Source of the DNA: Phocaeicola_A sp036804505
Lineage (GTDB): Bacteria > Bacteroidota > Bacteroidia > Bacteroidales > Bacteroidaceae
Direction: 5' to 3'
Assembly: GCA_036804505.1 (NCBI GenBank)
Contig: DAIRSI010000007.1
Location: 1-64,000 of the forward strand
DNA length: 64,000 nucleotides
The position numbers and the translations under genes were made by a program. Of this stretch, positions 35,990 through 45,264 are shown piece by piece. The notes beneath the pieces were generated by a model. That model saw only the letters and a program-made list of their open reading frames with translations, had not been told where the DNA came from and did not search any database. How positions within the stretch are numbered: the stretch's first letter is position 1; each line of letters opens with the position of its first letter.

Positions 35990-38900
35990 TTATAAATTTA
36001 TATTAATACCAAAAGATACTGTTTTATAATGAGGATAAGTCCATCCAAGATTTTCAGGATCAATTCCATCGGGCATGTGATCGAAAGTGAAGAGATTTTC
36101 TCCACTTACAAAGACTTTCGTATTCTGCAGACCGATTTTATTGATGAATTTTGTAGGTAAAGTATAGCTAAATGTAATGTTCTTTACTCTTAAATAAGAA
36201 GCGTCAGATAAAAATTTATCACTGGTTCTTTGATTAGAGCTTTGTGAACTGCCTGCATTTTCATAAATGCGTCCGTAATAAGCATTGTTCTGGTTTTCTT
36301 CAGTCCATATTTTACCTACTTGATGTTCGTGTACAGTAGCATATTGATCGGACATAGGGAAGATTACATTACCTCCAATCCAATAATCACGTTTCCCTAC
36401 ACCTTGCAATATAAATGAGAGATTCATTCCTTTCCATCCTACATATCCGTTGACGCCATATTGCCATCTTGGACGACTGTTACCAATTATTTTACGGTCA
36501 CCGGGGTTTGTAGCAGTATTATCACCCGTATCAATGATGTTGGTACTTTTGTCATCGTCCATTAGATTCTTAAATTTGATATCACCTACATGTGATGTTA
36601 CACCATTTATTTTTACCATGCCGTCTATTAAGGATCCGTCCGATTTGAAATCAGCCGAAGTATAAAATCCGTCAGTTACATAACCCCATATTTCACCAAT
36701 TTCCTGTCCTTCATAATAGCTGGCAGAGAGAGATTTTGTTTCATTTTTATATTTTGTAATATAAGATCTAGAGTCATAAAGATTAACCCCGAGACCATAA
36801 TTGATTTCACCGATTTTATCTTTCCAGTTCAAAGATACATCCCAACCATTGGTTTTCATATTCGCTGCATTTTGGGTAGGTGCAGTTGCTCCTGCAACAG
36901 CCGGAAGTTCTTCTCCCGGAGCTAGCATTCCAATAGTATTTCTTCTGTATATATCAAAAGAGCCGGTCAGTCTGTTATTAAGGAATCCGAAATCCAAACC
37001 ACCATTGATGGTACGAACCTTTTCCCAAGTGAAATTAGCGCGGATCATATTTGGAGAGTTTTCTGTTTTGGGCACTTTGCCATTGGCAATCCAGCTGGCA
37101 TCAACAATACCCATTGTCGCAAAGTATCCGTAGTTATCAATTTCCTGATTTCCCAAAGTTCCGTAGGATGCTCTCAATTTTAAGATTGATAACCATTCCT
37201 TTGTAGATTCCATAAACTTCTCATTACCGATGCTCCATGCTCCCGAAACGGAGGGGAAAAATCCGCTGCGGCTGTTTTTAGGGAATTTCGATGACAAGTC
37301 ATGACGTCCGTTGAACTCAATGAAATAACGTTGCATGAAGTTATAATTAGCTCTGAAGAATCCGCTTCGTAACGCATATTTACTATAACTGTCATTCGTT
37401 GTGGAAGGAGTAGAACCATCAGAACCGCTGATAGAAGGCAATTCATTACTAATCATATTATAGGCAGTCACCGTCAGATAGCGGAAATTATTGTATTCCT
37501 GGTTGAATCCTGCCAGTAAAGATAAATTATGCTTGTCTTTTATTGTTGCATTATAAGTTGCAAAGGCATTTAAAGTTGTATATTTCGTAGAGTATTTTGT
37601 CACAGTGTAAGGTGTTGTACTGGTAGATGGTTTTATGCTTTCTGCCAGACCTTGGTGCATATAGAACTTGTTTTGATATGCTGAGTAATCACTGGAACTT
37701 ATTTGATACGAATATTCCAAAATTGCTTCAAATCCTTTAAAAGGTTTCAAGGACGTTCTGGAAAGGATGCGTGTATCATCCGTTCTCGTATTGGATGCAT
37801 TTGTCATCTCAATAATATTTTTTGCAGTCATGACGGGGTATTCTTCACCATCTGTTCCATAAGGAAGATTTCCTATTGGATGGTAAGAAGGAAGATTCGT
37901 CTTCCACAGACCAAGTTCACTCCCGGAGGCCAGATAAGGATATAACGTTTTTCCTGTGTTATATTTAAAATCTAAAGAAGTAGACAACCAGCTTGTGATA
38001 TCTCCATTGATAAAGGAAGAAACATTTATTTTTCTAAAGGAATCCTTGTTGGTTACCAAGATACCATCTTCATCAGTATATCCTAATGAAATTCTGTAGT
38101 TGATTAATTCGCTGCCTCCTTGAGCGGATAAGTTGTGAGTTTGCTTGAAGCCATGTTCGAAGGTTTCACCTATAATGTCGTTTTGCTTCAGGAAATATTT
38201 TGTTCCATTTACTTCGGTCCATCCTTTTGGATAAGTTGATGGATTCGAGCTGTAATCTTTCAGGAGCTTCATGTATTCACTGATATTCTGTCCTGACCAG
38301 ATAGAACTGTATCCCCCGTCGCTCAATGTTTTGATCATATCCATGGGAGAAGCCAGTTTCAAGGTGTTGGTTACAGAAGAAACAGAGAAATTATTATTAT
38401 AATTGATAGAAAGTTTTTCTTTACGTTTTCCTTTCTTAGTGGTAATGAGCACAACTCCGAAAGATGCGCGGGCTCCATAGATTGCAGCAGAAGAAGCATC
38501 TTTCAAGACGGAAATACTTTCGATATCGGCCGGATTAATCAGGTTAAGGTCATTGAATACAACGTTGTCTACCAAAACCAAAGGACTTCCTCCCCCACTG
38601 TTAATAGAACCAAGTCCACGAACTTGAAATGAATTTCCATCTCCCGGTTTTACTCCCGAGGAAGCTGTAAATCCAGGAACAGATCCTTGCAGTGCTGCTC
38701 CCAAACTTGTTACCGGGCGGTCTCCTAGAACATCGTCCATTTTTACTTGTGAAACGGCACCTGTTAAATTTACTTTTTTCTGTGTGCCGAAACCAATGAC
38801 AACGACTTCATCAAGAGTTTTACTGTCTTCGGCCAATTTAATTTGCATTTGTTTTCCCGTAACAGCTTTAAGGCTTTGTGTAATATAGCCAATATAGGAA

Positions 38901-39421
38901 ATCTGTATATTGGCATCGGCATTGACATTTAGCTCAAATACGCCGTTAAAGTCAGTGATTGTTCCGTTGCTGGTTCCTTTTTCCAAAATTGAGGCACCGA
39001 TGATGGGTTCTCCGTTTTGGTCCGTAACGATTCCTTTTATTCTCCTGCTGCCTTGCTGGCTTGTCGAAGAATTAATGACAGCTTGTGTATCGGAACCCGA
39101 ACGTTTTGTCAGTACGATGTGATTGCCTTTCATTTCGTAAGAGATTCCTTGTTCTGCAAAGATTTTATTCAATAATTCGGCAACGACTTTGTGATTTACG
39201 TTAATTGAAACAAGACGTTTCACGTTTACATCATTAGAATAGACAAACAGATAATCTGTCTGTCGTTCAATTTCATTGAGCACCTCTCTGAGGGCCACCT
39301 TGTCCTTTTTTATGCTAACTTTGGCAGTCTGTGAACTTACAGTTTCAGCAAAAGCGCAAAAAGAACAGAAAAACAATAAAAATGCTGTTATTCGCATAGT
39401 TCTGTAAAATAAGTTTTTCAT
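35990..39421 (-). CDS. SusC-type TonB-dependent transporter with STN domain
   Basis: Outer-membrane importer of 1143 residues. Signal peptide about 1-26; STN (secretin/TonB N-terminal) domain about 30-105 (KVALREVLNEIERQT, AEQGISYEMKGNHIVLT); carboxypeptidase-regulatory domain about 125-200; TonB-box-like DEVVVIGFGTQ; plug (IESISVLKDASSAAIYGARASFG split as IESISVLKDASS and AAIYGARASFG); barrel ending VSFGININL. The STN domain is what transducing SusC proteins use to signal to a FecR anti-sigma factor, and fecR lies 143 bp upstream. Its leader carries two hairpins, one of them shared with the other susC in this window. Confidence 0.96.
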   Translation of the reverse strand: MKNLFYRTMRITAFLLFFCSFCAFAETVSSQTAKVSIKKDKVALREVLNEIERQTDYLFVYSNDVNVKRLVSINVNHKVVAELLNKIFAEQGISYEMKGNHIVLTKRSGSDTQAVINSSTSQQGSRRIKGIVTDQNGEPIIGASILEKGTSNGTITDFNGVFELNVNADANIQISYIGYITQSLKAVTGKQMQIKLAEDSKTLDEVVVIGFGTQKKVNLTGAVSQVKMDDVLGDRPVTSLGAALQGSVPGFTASSGVKPGDGNSFQVRGLGSINSGGGSPLVLVDNVVFNDLNLINPADIESISVLKDASSAAIYGARASFGVVLITTKKGKRKEKLSINYNNNFSVSSVTNTLKLASPMDMIKTLSDGGYSSIWSGQNISEYMKLLKDYSSNPSTYPKGWTEVNGTKYFLKQNDIIGETFEHGFKQTHNLSAQGGSELINYRISLGYTDEDGILVTNKDSFRKINVSSFINGDITSWLSTSLDFKYNTGKTLYPYLASGSELGLWKTNLPSYHPIGNLPYGTDGEEYPVMTAKNIIEMTNASNTRTDDTRILSRTSLKPFKGFEAILEYSYQISSSDYSAYQNKFYMHQGLAESIKPSTSTTPYTVTKYSTKYTTLNAFATYNATIKDKHNLSLLAGFNQEYNNFRYLTVTAYNMISNELPSISGSDGSTPSTTNDSYSKYALRSGFFRANYNFMQRYFIEFNGRHDLSSKFPKNSRSGFFPSVSGAWSIGNEKFMESTKEWLSILKLRASYGTLGNQEIDNYGYFATMGIVDASWIANGKVPKTENSPNMIRANFTWEKVRTINGGLDFGFLNNRLTGSFDIYRRNTIGMLAPGEELPAVAGATAPTQNAANMKTNGWDVSLNWKDKIGEINYGLGVNLYDSRSYITKYKNETKSLSASYYEGQEIGEIWGYVTDGFYTSADFKSDGSLIDGMVKINGVTSHVGDIKFKNLMDDDKSTNIIDTGDNTATNPGDRKIIGNSRPRWQYGVNGYVGWKGMNLSFILQGVGKRDYWIGGNVIFPMSDQYATVHEHQVGKIWTEENQNNAYYGRIYENAGSSQSSNQRTSDKFLSDASYLRVKNITFSYTLPTKFINKIGLQNTKVFVSGENLFTFDHMPDGIDPENLGWTYPHYKTVSFGININL

Positions 39422-39458
39422 ATCTTTGTAATTGAGTTAGAAATTTTTTTACTTTTTG

Positions 39459-39477
39459 TAGTAAGATTATCTCTCAC
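39459..39477 (-). promoter_or_regulatory. Shared susC leader hairpin, copy 2
   Basis: Coding strand GTGAGAGATAATCTTACTA, 38 nt before the susC ATG at 39421. Compared with copy 1 (5816-5832), the GTGAGA and ATCTTACTA parts are identical and only the loop differs by two bases. It can fold as GUGAGA with UCUUAC. Function unknown. Confidence 0.5.
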
Positions 39478-39480
39478 CTG

Positions 39481-39506
39481 GCGGCAGATATGGCAGTATC
39501 TGTCGC
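39481..39506. repeat. Inverted repeat in the fecR-susC gap
   Basis: Arms GCGGCAGATA (39481-39490) and TATCTGTCGC (39497-39506), 9 of 10 pairs, 6-nt loop. No T-run follows on either strand, so a terminator is unlikely. It lies just upstream of the shared leader hairpin in the susC transcript and could be a processing or regulatory stem, or an operator. Confidence 0.55.
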
Positions 39507-39564
39507 TTTATTTACAACGTGCTATTATTTACATAGGCATAGGTTTTTAAAGGTTTAAGGTTAA

Positions 39565-40500
39565 TTATTCTATATAGATTGTTTTGCTGTTTTCTTTTCG
39601 GGTGAATTGGAAAGGAATTTCCTTTTGGAGAACTTCCAGTGCATATTCCACTCCGTCTACCATTCTGAATTTTCCTGTCATCAGAGGGTTTTTATTCAAG
39701 TTTTTATCGACAATAAAATTTACATCATAATACAGTTCCAATTGTTTCAATACATTTGTAAAAGATAATTCTCTGAAACAAAGCAGGCCTTCTTTCCATC
39801 TAAAGACATCCATGTCATCTATTTTTTCACAAATCAGATGTCCGTTTTTCAATATTACTTTGTCATTAGGTTTAAGTATCATTTTTTCATTGGCTGTCTG
39901 GACCAGAACACTTCCTTCCAACAATGAAGTCTCGAAATTGTTTGTTTGAGAATAGGCCTTTATATAGAATTCAGTTCCTCGAACAAGTACGCTACCTTTT
40001 CCAGTCTTTACGATAAACGGATGTTCACGATCTTTGGAAACATGAAAATAAGCTTCGCCATCTATCTTTACTTCCCGTGTTTCCGAAAGATTGAAACTTT
40101 GTGGATATTCCATTGCGGTCTTTGCATTGAGCCAAACTTCAGTGCCATCAGCCAAAGTAAGATTCACACGTTGCCCTTGCGGAACATTTATTTTGCACAT
40201 TATATTGTTCTGTAAGGATTGTTTCAAATAATTGGTAGATAATTTGAAAGTAAGAAACACAATAGCTGCCACGCCTATGGATGCGTATATTATTTTACGC
40301 CAAGGCATGCCGAAGAATCTTTTTTTTCTTGTATTTTGAGTCTCATTGAGTAATAAGAGAGCGTTATACATGTTTCTTTCTTGAAAGAAATCATGTGAGT
40401 TCTCATCAGATTCTTCCATCCATTGACGAATTTGTTTTTCTTCATCTGCGGATGTTTCCTGATTGAAAAAACGATAAAGTAATTCTTTTTCTATTTTCAT
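39565..40500 (-). CDS. FecR-family anti-sigma factor
   Basis: Membrane anti-sigma factor of 311 residues from this start. N-terminal cytoplasmic sigma-binding part (MKIEKELLYRFFNQETSADEE style, about 1-75), one membrane helix (about 79-96), a periplasmic FecR domain (about 105-205, NVPQGQRVNLTLADGTEVWLNAKT given as NVPQGQRVNLTLADG and TEVWLNAKT) and a C-terminal DUF4974 STN-like domain (about 240-310). It should hold the neighbouring ECF sigma factor until SusC signals substrate. The frame extends to an ATG at 40530; 40500 fits the usual FecR N-terminus better. A 14-bp direct repeat lies between it and the sigma gene. Confidence 0.93.
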   Translation of the reverse strand: MKIEKELLYRFFNQETSADEEKQIRQWMEESDENSHDFFQERNMYNALLLLNETQNTRKKRFFGMPWRKIIYASIGVAAIVFLTFKLSTNYLKQSLQNNIMCKINVPQGQRVNLTLADGTEVWLNAKTAMEYPQSFNLSETREVKIDGEAYFHVSKDREHPFIVKTGKGSVLVRGTEFYIKAYSQTNNFETSLLEGSVLVQTANEKMILKPNDKVILKNGHLICEKIDDMDVFRWKEGLLCFRELSFTNVLKQLELYYDVNFIVDKNLNKNPLMTGKFRMVDGVEYALEVLQKEIPFQFTRKENSKTIYIE

Positions 40501-40548
40501 GTTTTTTTGCTCTTTATAAGAATAGCACATGAAAATTAATAATCCCTA

Positions 40549-40601
40549 GTAAAAAAAGTATTTTTTTATTTAGAAATATAATAAAAGGTAAAAAAAGTAT
40601 T
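40549..40601. repeat. 14-bp direct repeat in the sigma-fecR gap
   Basis: GTAAAAAAAGTATT occurs at 40549-40562 and again at 40588-40601. Such low-complexity A-tracts can arise by chance, but the full 14-base identity 39 bp apart in a 100-bp gap is noteworthy. Confidence 0.5.
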
Positions 40602-40629
40602 CAAAAAAGTTTTTAGAGGCGATATTTCA

Positions 40630-41208
40630 TCATTTATTTATTAGGAAAAACAATAAAGTAGGAAGATATTCCTTCAAATGATGTCTGAGTATTTCATGAG
40701 CTTTGTTCATGTGATACTCCACTCCTTTTATTGTCATATTCATTTCCATTGAAATTTCACGATAACTTTTGTCTTTAAAATGACGTTGCACAAAAATTTG
40801 TTGCGTGGTGTCAGGCAGATTATCCAAAGCTTTTTTAATCATAAGCCTCATTTCAGAAGTAAAGATTTCTTTCGGTTCAAACTCTTCCAGACTTTTTATT
40901 TGAATAAACCTTTTCCATTCTTCATGATCTTGCAGGTCTTCAGTTATATTGATAAATTTTTGTCTGTCTCTCAGATGGTTTAAGCATTTGTTTTTTATAG
41001 ACGTGAGAATATAGGCCGGTGAGTTTGTTCCGGCTTGCAGCCTGTTTCTGTTTTCCCAATAATACATCATGGATTCCATTACAATATCTTCAGCAGCCAT
41101 TCGGTCGTTGATATAAGAGAACGCAAAATGAATGAATCTGTCTTGATAATCATTGAAAAGTTGATTAAAAGCAGACAAATCATCATGAATGTAGTTATTG
41201 CTTTTCAT
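40630..41208 (-). CDS. ECF-type RNA polymerase sigma-70 factor
   Basis: Extracytoplasmic-function sigma factor of 192 residues. Region 2 is about 15-75 (FNDYQDRFIHFAFSYI, AAEDIVMESMMYYWENR) and region 4 about 125-180 (LPDTTQQIFVQRHFKDKSYREI, a helix-turn-helix; given as LPDTTQQIFVQRHF then KDKSYREI). It is the kind paired with FecR in Bacteroidetes SusCD loci and probably drives transcription of the following susC-susD genes. It has its own promoter. The gene order sigma-fecR-susC-susD is complete and all on one strand. Confidence 0.95.
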   Translation of the reverse strand: MKSNNYIHDDLSAFNQLFNDYQDRFIHFAFSYINDRMAAEDIVMESMMYYWENRNRLQAGTNSPAYILTSIKNKCLNHLRDRQKFINITEDLQDHEEWKRFIQIKSLEEFEPKEIFTSEMRLMIKKALDNLPDTTQQIFVQRHFKDKSYREISMEMNMTIKGVEYHMNKAHEILRHHLKEYLPTLLFFLINK

Positions 41209-41240
41209 AGATTATATTTTCTATTCAGGTATTGTTTAGG

Positions 41241-41248
41241 CAAAAATA
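41241..41248 (-). promoter_or_regulatory. -7 box for the ECF sigma gene
   Basis: Minus strand TATTTTTG followed by C, an exact match, with a leader of about 27 nt. This is a housekeeping-type promoter, so the sigma gene should be expressed without its own product. Confidence 0.6.
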
Positions 41249-41384
41249 AAAAAATATAATCTCAAAAAAAAATTTAAAACGAGATTAAATACAATTACGG
41301 CCGGTATTCATAGTCGTTTCCTTTGTCAGAAGTTTTTTTATGGCAGATAATGACTCCTATAAATACTTTTTAAATAGAATAATA

Positions 41385-42821
41385 TCACTTTCTATTAAAA
41401 ATACTGTTTAGCTTCTGTTTAAGAGCTTCGCTTTTACTGGGTCTGGGCAGGTCGGCATTTATAATTTTTCCTTCAGGAGACAGGAGGAAATAGCGTGGAA
41501 TCTCCATGTTAGCATTTTCATAAATAGACTTTTCTATATTATCAGAGAGTTTCTTGCCGGCTCTCAGATGATAGCCCTCCAACCTGTAGTGATTGACCAT
41601 TTCCTTCCAAATCTTTTCCTGTCCGGGATTGTCAATGGATATATAAACAGTTTCTATGTTATTGAATGTAGCTAGGATTTGGCGAAGATTTTTTTGATTA
41701 GTTAATTCTTGTCTGCACGGAGCACACCATGTTGCCCAGAGATCAACGAAAAGTGTTTTCCCTTTCAGTTCGGGAACGTCTTTCAATTGCGATAAAGAAT
41801 CAATGGATTTTGATATAAATTTAGTGCGGAAAGAAACCAAATTCTCTTGTTCCTTTTCTCTGATTTTCTGTTTGATAAGCCGCACGTATTCACTGTCAGG
41901 GTATTTTTCTTCCAGAAACCTTGCAACTTCTTTTACGTCCAATTCGTTAATACCGAATCTGAATTGGGTGAGGCATGCATTGCTCAACATGGAAAGCCAC
42001 ATATATTCGGGAGTTGACAGGTATTTTTTGTATTTTCCAAAAAAGGACGGAATATCTTCATTTTGCTTGCTATATTGAGCTCTTGTTGAAGCATAAAGAT
42101 CACCGTTGGATAAACGGCACAATTCCGGTGATAAAGGTATAAGATGTGTGATGCTATCTATTTTTGAAACGATGACAGAAGAGTCAGGCCGTGCTATATC
42201 AATATATTTCCTGGTGATGAGTGTCCCCATGGTTAAGCAGGTATAACTTAATAGAAAACACTGTATGTCTGTTTTGGCAGCATGCATGTATTCGGGTGTT
42301 GATGCTGTGGCTTCGACTCCTGTTAGTAAAGGTTTCATAACTATTTCGTTGATTTCAGGAATAATAGACTGGATACCTTTTTTACGCTCTTTATAATCCC
42401 TAATGACATTATTAATGACAGTCATATATTTCATTAGAGGAATGCCATAAAAATTCTCATGCATGTATTGCTGTCCTTCTTGGTTGCTTCCTTGGAAAGA
42501 AAGTTCTTTTTTCCCTCCTGTTGCTTGCGACAAAACAATATTGATTGAATCTTTAGGAAAAATAATGACATCTGTCTTTCCTATGTCGGAGAAATTGAGA
42601 TTAATTATACTCGGATTCTTTATTTCTTTAGTGAGGTAGGGTGTTGTTTTTCCTTTTCTAAGGATCAACTTCTTAGTAGTTTGTTTGCTGTTATAACAAT
42701 TGTCCATTGTGTCAAAAATGTCTACGGAGCAATCAGAATCCGTGGTGAAGCTTATTATCGCTTTTTGTGCCGATAACTGGAGGGCAAAGAAAGAAATCAA
42801 TATGAAGGTCAACGTTCTCAT
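41385..42821 (-). CDS. TlpA-like thiol-disulfide oxidoreductase
   Basis: Periplasmic protein of 478 residues with a signal peptide (about 1-18, ending LSAQ). The first 330 residues are helical and poorly conserved, with no family I can name. The C-terminal thioredoxin fold (about 340-478) has the active-site C366-A-P-C369 in WATWCAPCRQE. This is the TlpA/ResA/AhpC-type form common in Bacteroidetes, and it probably reduces or isomerises disulfides of exported proteins. It starts 11 nt after the barrel gene and is its operon partner. Its low GC differs sharply from that gene. Confidence 0.88.
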   Translation of the reverse strand: MRTLTFILISFFALQLSAQKAIISFTTDSDCSVDIFDTMDNCYNSKQTTKKLILRKGKTTPYLTKEIKNPSIINLNFSDIGKTDVIIFPKDSINIVLSQATGGKKELSFQGSNQEGQQYMHENFYGIPLMKYMTVINNVIRDYKERKKGIQSIIPEINEIVMKPLLTGVEATASTPEYMHAAKTDIQCFLLSYTCLTMGTLITRKYIDIARPDSSVIVSKIDSITHLIPLSPELCRLSNGDLYASTRAQYSKQNEDIPSFFGKYKKYLSTPEYMWLSMLSNACLTQFRFGINELDVKEVARFLEEKYPDSEYVRLIKQKIREKEQENLVSFRTKFISKSIDSLSQLKDVPELKGKTLFVDLWATWCAPCRQELTNQKNLRQILATFNNIETVYISIDNPGQEKIWKEMVNHYRLEGYHLRAGKKLSDNIEKSIYENANMEIPRYFLLSPEGKIINADLPRPSKSEALKQKLNSIFNRK

Positions 42822-42832
42822 AGAGTAGGTTT

Positions 42833-45112
42833 TTAATTAGCTTTCAAGATGGAGCTGTTTATACTTGTATCCACATCACTGTCTTCCCTGGAAGTTTTCT
42901 TGCCGAAATCGAAGGTGTATGCAATCTTCACGAATCCGCCGGGGCGATAGAGCTTTCCGGTTTCGTAGTTGTAATAGGTATATATGTTGTTTCTGTTCAT
43001 TTCGGATAGTTCGTTCCGGCTGTTGCTGAAGGGATTCTTTACTCCTCCTTCCAGATGCAGCTTCTTGTGTGACCAGCTCACGTAACCCCCGTAGTTGGCT
43101 GATTCCGTGAAATACATTCTGTTGAAGTCGAGCGATTTAGTTTTCGTCTTGATGTAGATGCCACAGGAAAAATCTTTCCAGTAATAATCCATCTGCATGT
43201 TGCCAGTGAGATGTTTCAGCTCATCGGGAGTGGAAAGGAGTTTCGCGTATATCCATGTCCCTGCCAGCTTGAGGCGTAGGTTATCCGTTACCTTCCAGGC
43301 AGCCGACATCTGTGCGGAGAACATGCGCGGCTTTCCTTCGCTGCTGTAGCTCCGTATCAGTTTTCCGTTTTCCACAAAAATATCTTCCGTCTGAATATGA
43401 TTCATCACATTGTATCTGACGTCCGCCCCGAGATTGAATCTGCCGAACTGTCCGTTGTAGGAAATCATCGGTGTGGTCTGGAAGGCAATCTTCTGATGAG
43501 GGTTCCCCCGCCTGATTTGGAGGGAGTCGATCTGCTGTTCCACTGCATTGAGCTCGTTGATGTTCAGATAGCCGTTGCCTATGGGGCAGCCTATTCTGAT
43601 CTGCTGGTTTTTGGAAGGAGTGCATACCAGATTGAAATGCAGGCGCGGTGAAAGCTGGTCCCTTTTCTTGTCGCCGTGCAGATGATACTGTTCATAATCC
43701 ATACCCGGTGCGAAGCGGAGTGAGAACAGGCTCCCGAACTTCTGTGTGTATTCCAGAAAGAACATGCTTTCCCCGTCCCAGAAATGCTGCCAGGAAGGAT
43801 TGCTCCCCCGGTAGTCCACCGAGGTGGTAGTCTGGAAATGATATGCCTGCACGGTGAACGAGTTATGATGCTTGAAACGGATTCCGTAGTTCACCAGAGC
43901 GGAGAACTCATACAGGTCTTCCTTGCTGTCGGTCTGTGTGGAATAGCTGTTCTCCCGGAACAGGTAGGAATAGGAGTTGTCCGAGTAGCTACCTCTCAGG
44001 GTGGTTTCAAGGAACTGCCTGTCGTTGATGTTGAAATGTCCGAACAGTTCGATGCCCGGTTTGGTGCCCCGCTGGTTGGTGTTCCGGACGCTTTCCTGAA
44101 TTTTCTCCGCATCACCGTAGATAACCTCGCTGTGCGAGTAGTTGTCCGGGGCGGCGTTGCGTACAAGGGAAAACTTTCCCATCAGGGAACGCTTCTCGTT
44201 CTGGTTGGCAATGTTCAGTTGCGCGTACTGACTGTTGGACTTTACCCGGCTGTCCAGTGTGCGTGTCTGCCGGTATGTTTCGTGGTCGGCAAAGAGAAAA
44301 TGTTCGTAGGCATGGTCTTCCATTCCGTCATAACGGGTCATGGCATGTCCGGCAAACAAGGTATAACTTGTGTTGTTACGGGCTATTTTGGCGGACACGT
44401 TGTAGTCGCCGTCCAGATATCCGATGGTCTGTTTCCCGTCAAGAGTCACATACCCTCCCGACTTGCGCTTTTTGGTAATGAAGTTGATGGAAGCCACATC
44501 ATTCATGTATTTCCCCGAAGGTACGTCGAAGTACTCAATGTTTTCTATATCCTTGGGATTCAGATTCATGATTTCCCTTGCCTCCGCCTTGCGTCCGTCG
44601 ATGTAGAGAGTAGCGTTTCCGCCAAGGGTGGAGACCTTTCCGCCCAGCCGGTCCACTTCTATTTCCGGTATCATCAGCCGGTACAGCAAGTCGTATCCGG
44701 TAGAGGAATGCCTGGTCTGTCTGCTGTCGGGATAAATCAGAATCCTGTCGTTTTTGCGGACGAAAGAGGAAGCCTTCACCGTGATTTCCTGCAGTCTCAC
44801 ATTGTCCGTTTCGAGGATAATGGCCGGAAGTTGCACGTTGTGTTGTGCATCGAGGGAAACCACCTTCGGCTTGTATCCGATGGAGCTCAGGCTCAGGAGA
44901 TATTTTCCTTTTTGCCCTGCATTCATGGAGAAGATCCCCAGACTGTCGGTTAGAGTCCCCTGAACGAAGGTTGAATCCGTTTTCAATAAGCGTGTGGTGA
45001 CGTAAGCCAGTGGTTTGTGATTGTCATCGAATACCGAACCCGATATTTTTTGTGCTGTGACGGTTTGGGTGGCAGCAAGTAACAGAACGATGAATATGTT
45101 TAGTTTTTTCAT
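42833..45112 (-). CDS. Outer-membrane beta-barrel protein (TonB-receptor-like)
   Basis: Protein of 759 residues with a signal peptide (about 1-20, ending VTAQ), a carboxypeptidase-regulatory-like domain (about 22-110, KISGSVFDDNHKPLAYVTTRL), a plug-like domain (about 115-215) and an outer-membrane barrel of the OMP_b-brl_3 type (about 250-740). Unlike most TonB receptors, its C-terminus has an extra polar tail after the last strand (KKTSREDSDVDTSINS). The substrate is unknown. It has its own promoter and is followed 11 nt later by the TlpA-like gene. GC is far higher than in that neighbour, so a separate origin or strong codon selection is possible. Confidence 0.87.
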   Translation of the reverse strand: MKKLNIFIVLLLAATQTVTAQKISGSVFDDNHKPLAYVTTRLLKTDSTFVQGTLTDSLGIFSMNAGQKGKYLLSLSSIGYKPKVVSLDAQHNVQLPAIILETDNVRLQEITVKASSFVRKNDRILIYPDSRQTRHSSTGYDLLYRLMIPEIEVDRLGGKVSTLGGNATLYIDGRKAEAREIMNLNPKDIENIEYFDVPSGKYMNDVASINFITKKRKSGGYVTLDGKQTIGYLDGDYNVSAKIARNNTSYTLFAGHAMTRYDGMEDHAYEHFLFADHETYRQTRTLDSRVKSNSQYAQLNIANQNEKRSLMGKFSLVRNAAPDNYSHSEVIYGDAEKIQESVRNTNQRGTKPGIELFGHFNINDRQFLETTLRGSYSDNSYSYLFRENSYSTQTDSKEDLYEFSALVNYGIRFKHHNSFTVQAYHFQTTTSVDYRGSNPSWQHFWDGESMFFLEYTQKFGSLFSLRFAPGMDYEQYHLHGDKKRDQLSPRLHFNLVCTPSKNQQIRIGCPIGNGYLNINELNAVEQQIDSLQIRRGNPHQKIAFQTTPMISYNGQFGRFNLGADVRYNVMNHIQTEDIFVENGKLIRSYSSEGKPRMFSAQMSAAWKVTDNLRLKLAGTWIYAKLLSTPDELKHLTGNMQMDYYWKDFSCGIYIKTKTKSLDFNRMYFTESANYGGYVSWSHKKLHLEGGVKNPFSNSRNELSEMNRNNIYTYYNYETGKLYRPGGFVKIAYTFDFGKKTSREDSDVDTSINSSILKAN

Positions 45113-45134
45113 TCAGATTGTTTTTATCAACGGT

Positions 45135-45142
45135 CAAAAATA
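45135..45142 (-). promoter_or_regulatory. -7 box for the barrel-TlpA operon
   Basis: Minus strand TATTTTTG, an exact match, with a leader of about 16-20 nt. Confidence 0.5.
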
Positions 45143-45246
45143 AACAATCAATTCGAAATATGCAAATATCGTCTTTCATTATGTGCAGAATAAAGATAAT
45201 AATTTGTTCAGGCACGAATGAAAAGTTAGCCGACGCCGAAAGAAAA

Positions 45247-45259
45247 GTGAATCATTCAC
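45247..45259. other. 13-bp palindrome GTGAATCATTCAC
   Basis: Perfect 6-bp arms around one base, in the 393-bp gene-free gap between the divergent barrel and radical SAM genes. The form suits a dimeric regulator site, but no regulator is assigned. Confidence 0.4.
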
Positions 45260-45264
45260 TGAAT

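Noticed and set aside
43784..44953. Long plus-strand open frame (389 codons) across the barrel gene
   Set aside because: It is antisense to a well-supported outer-membrane protein in its highest-GC region, where stops are rare. The translation has no family features.
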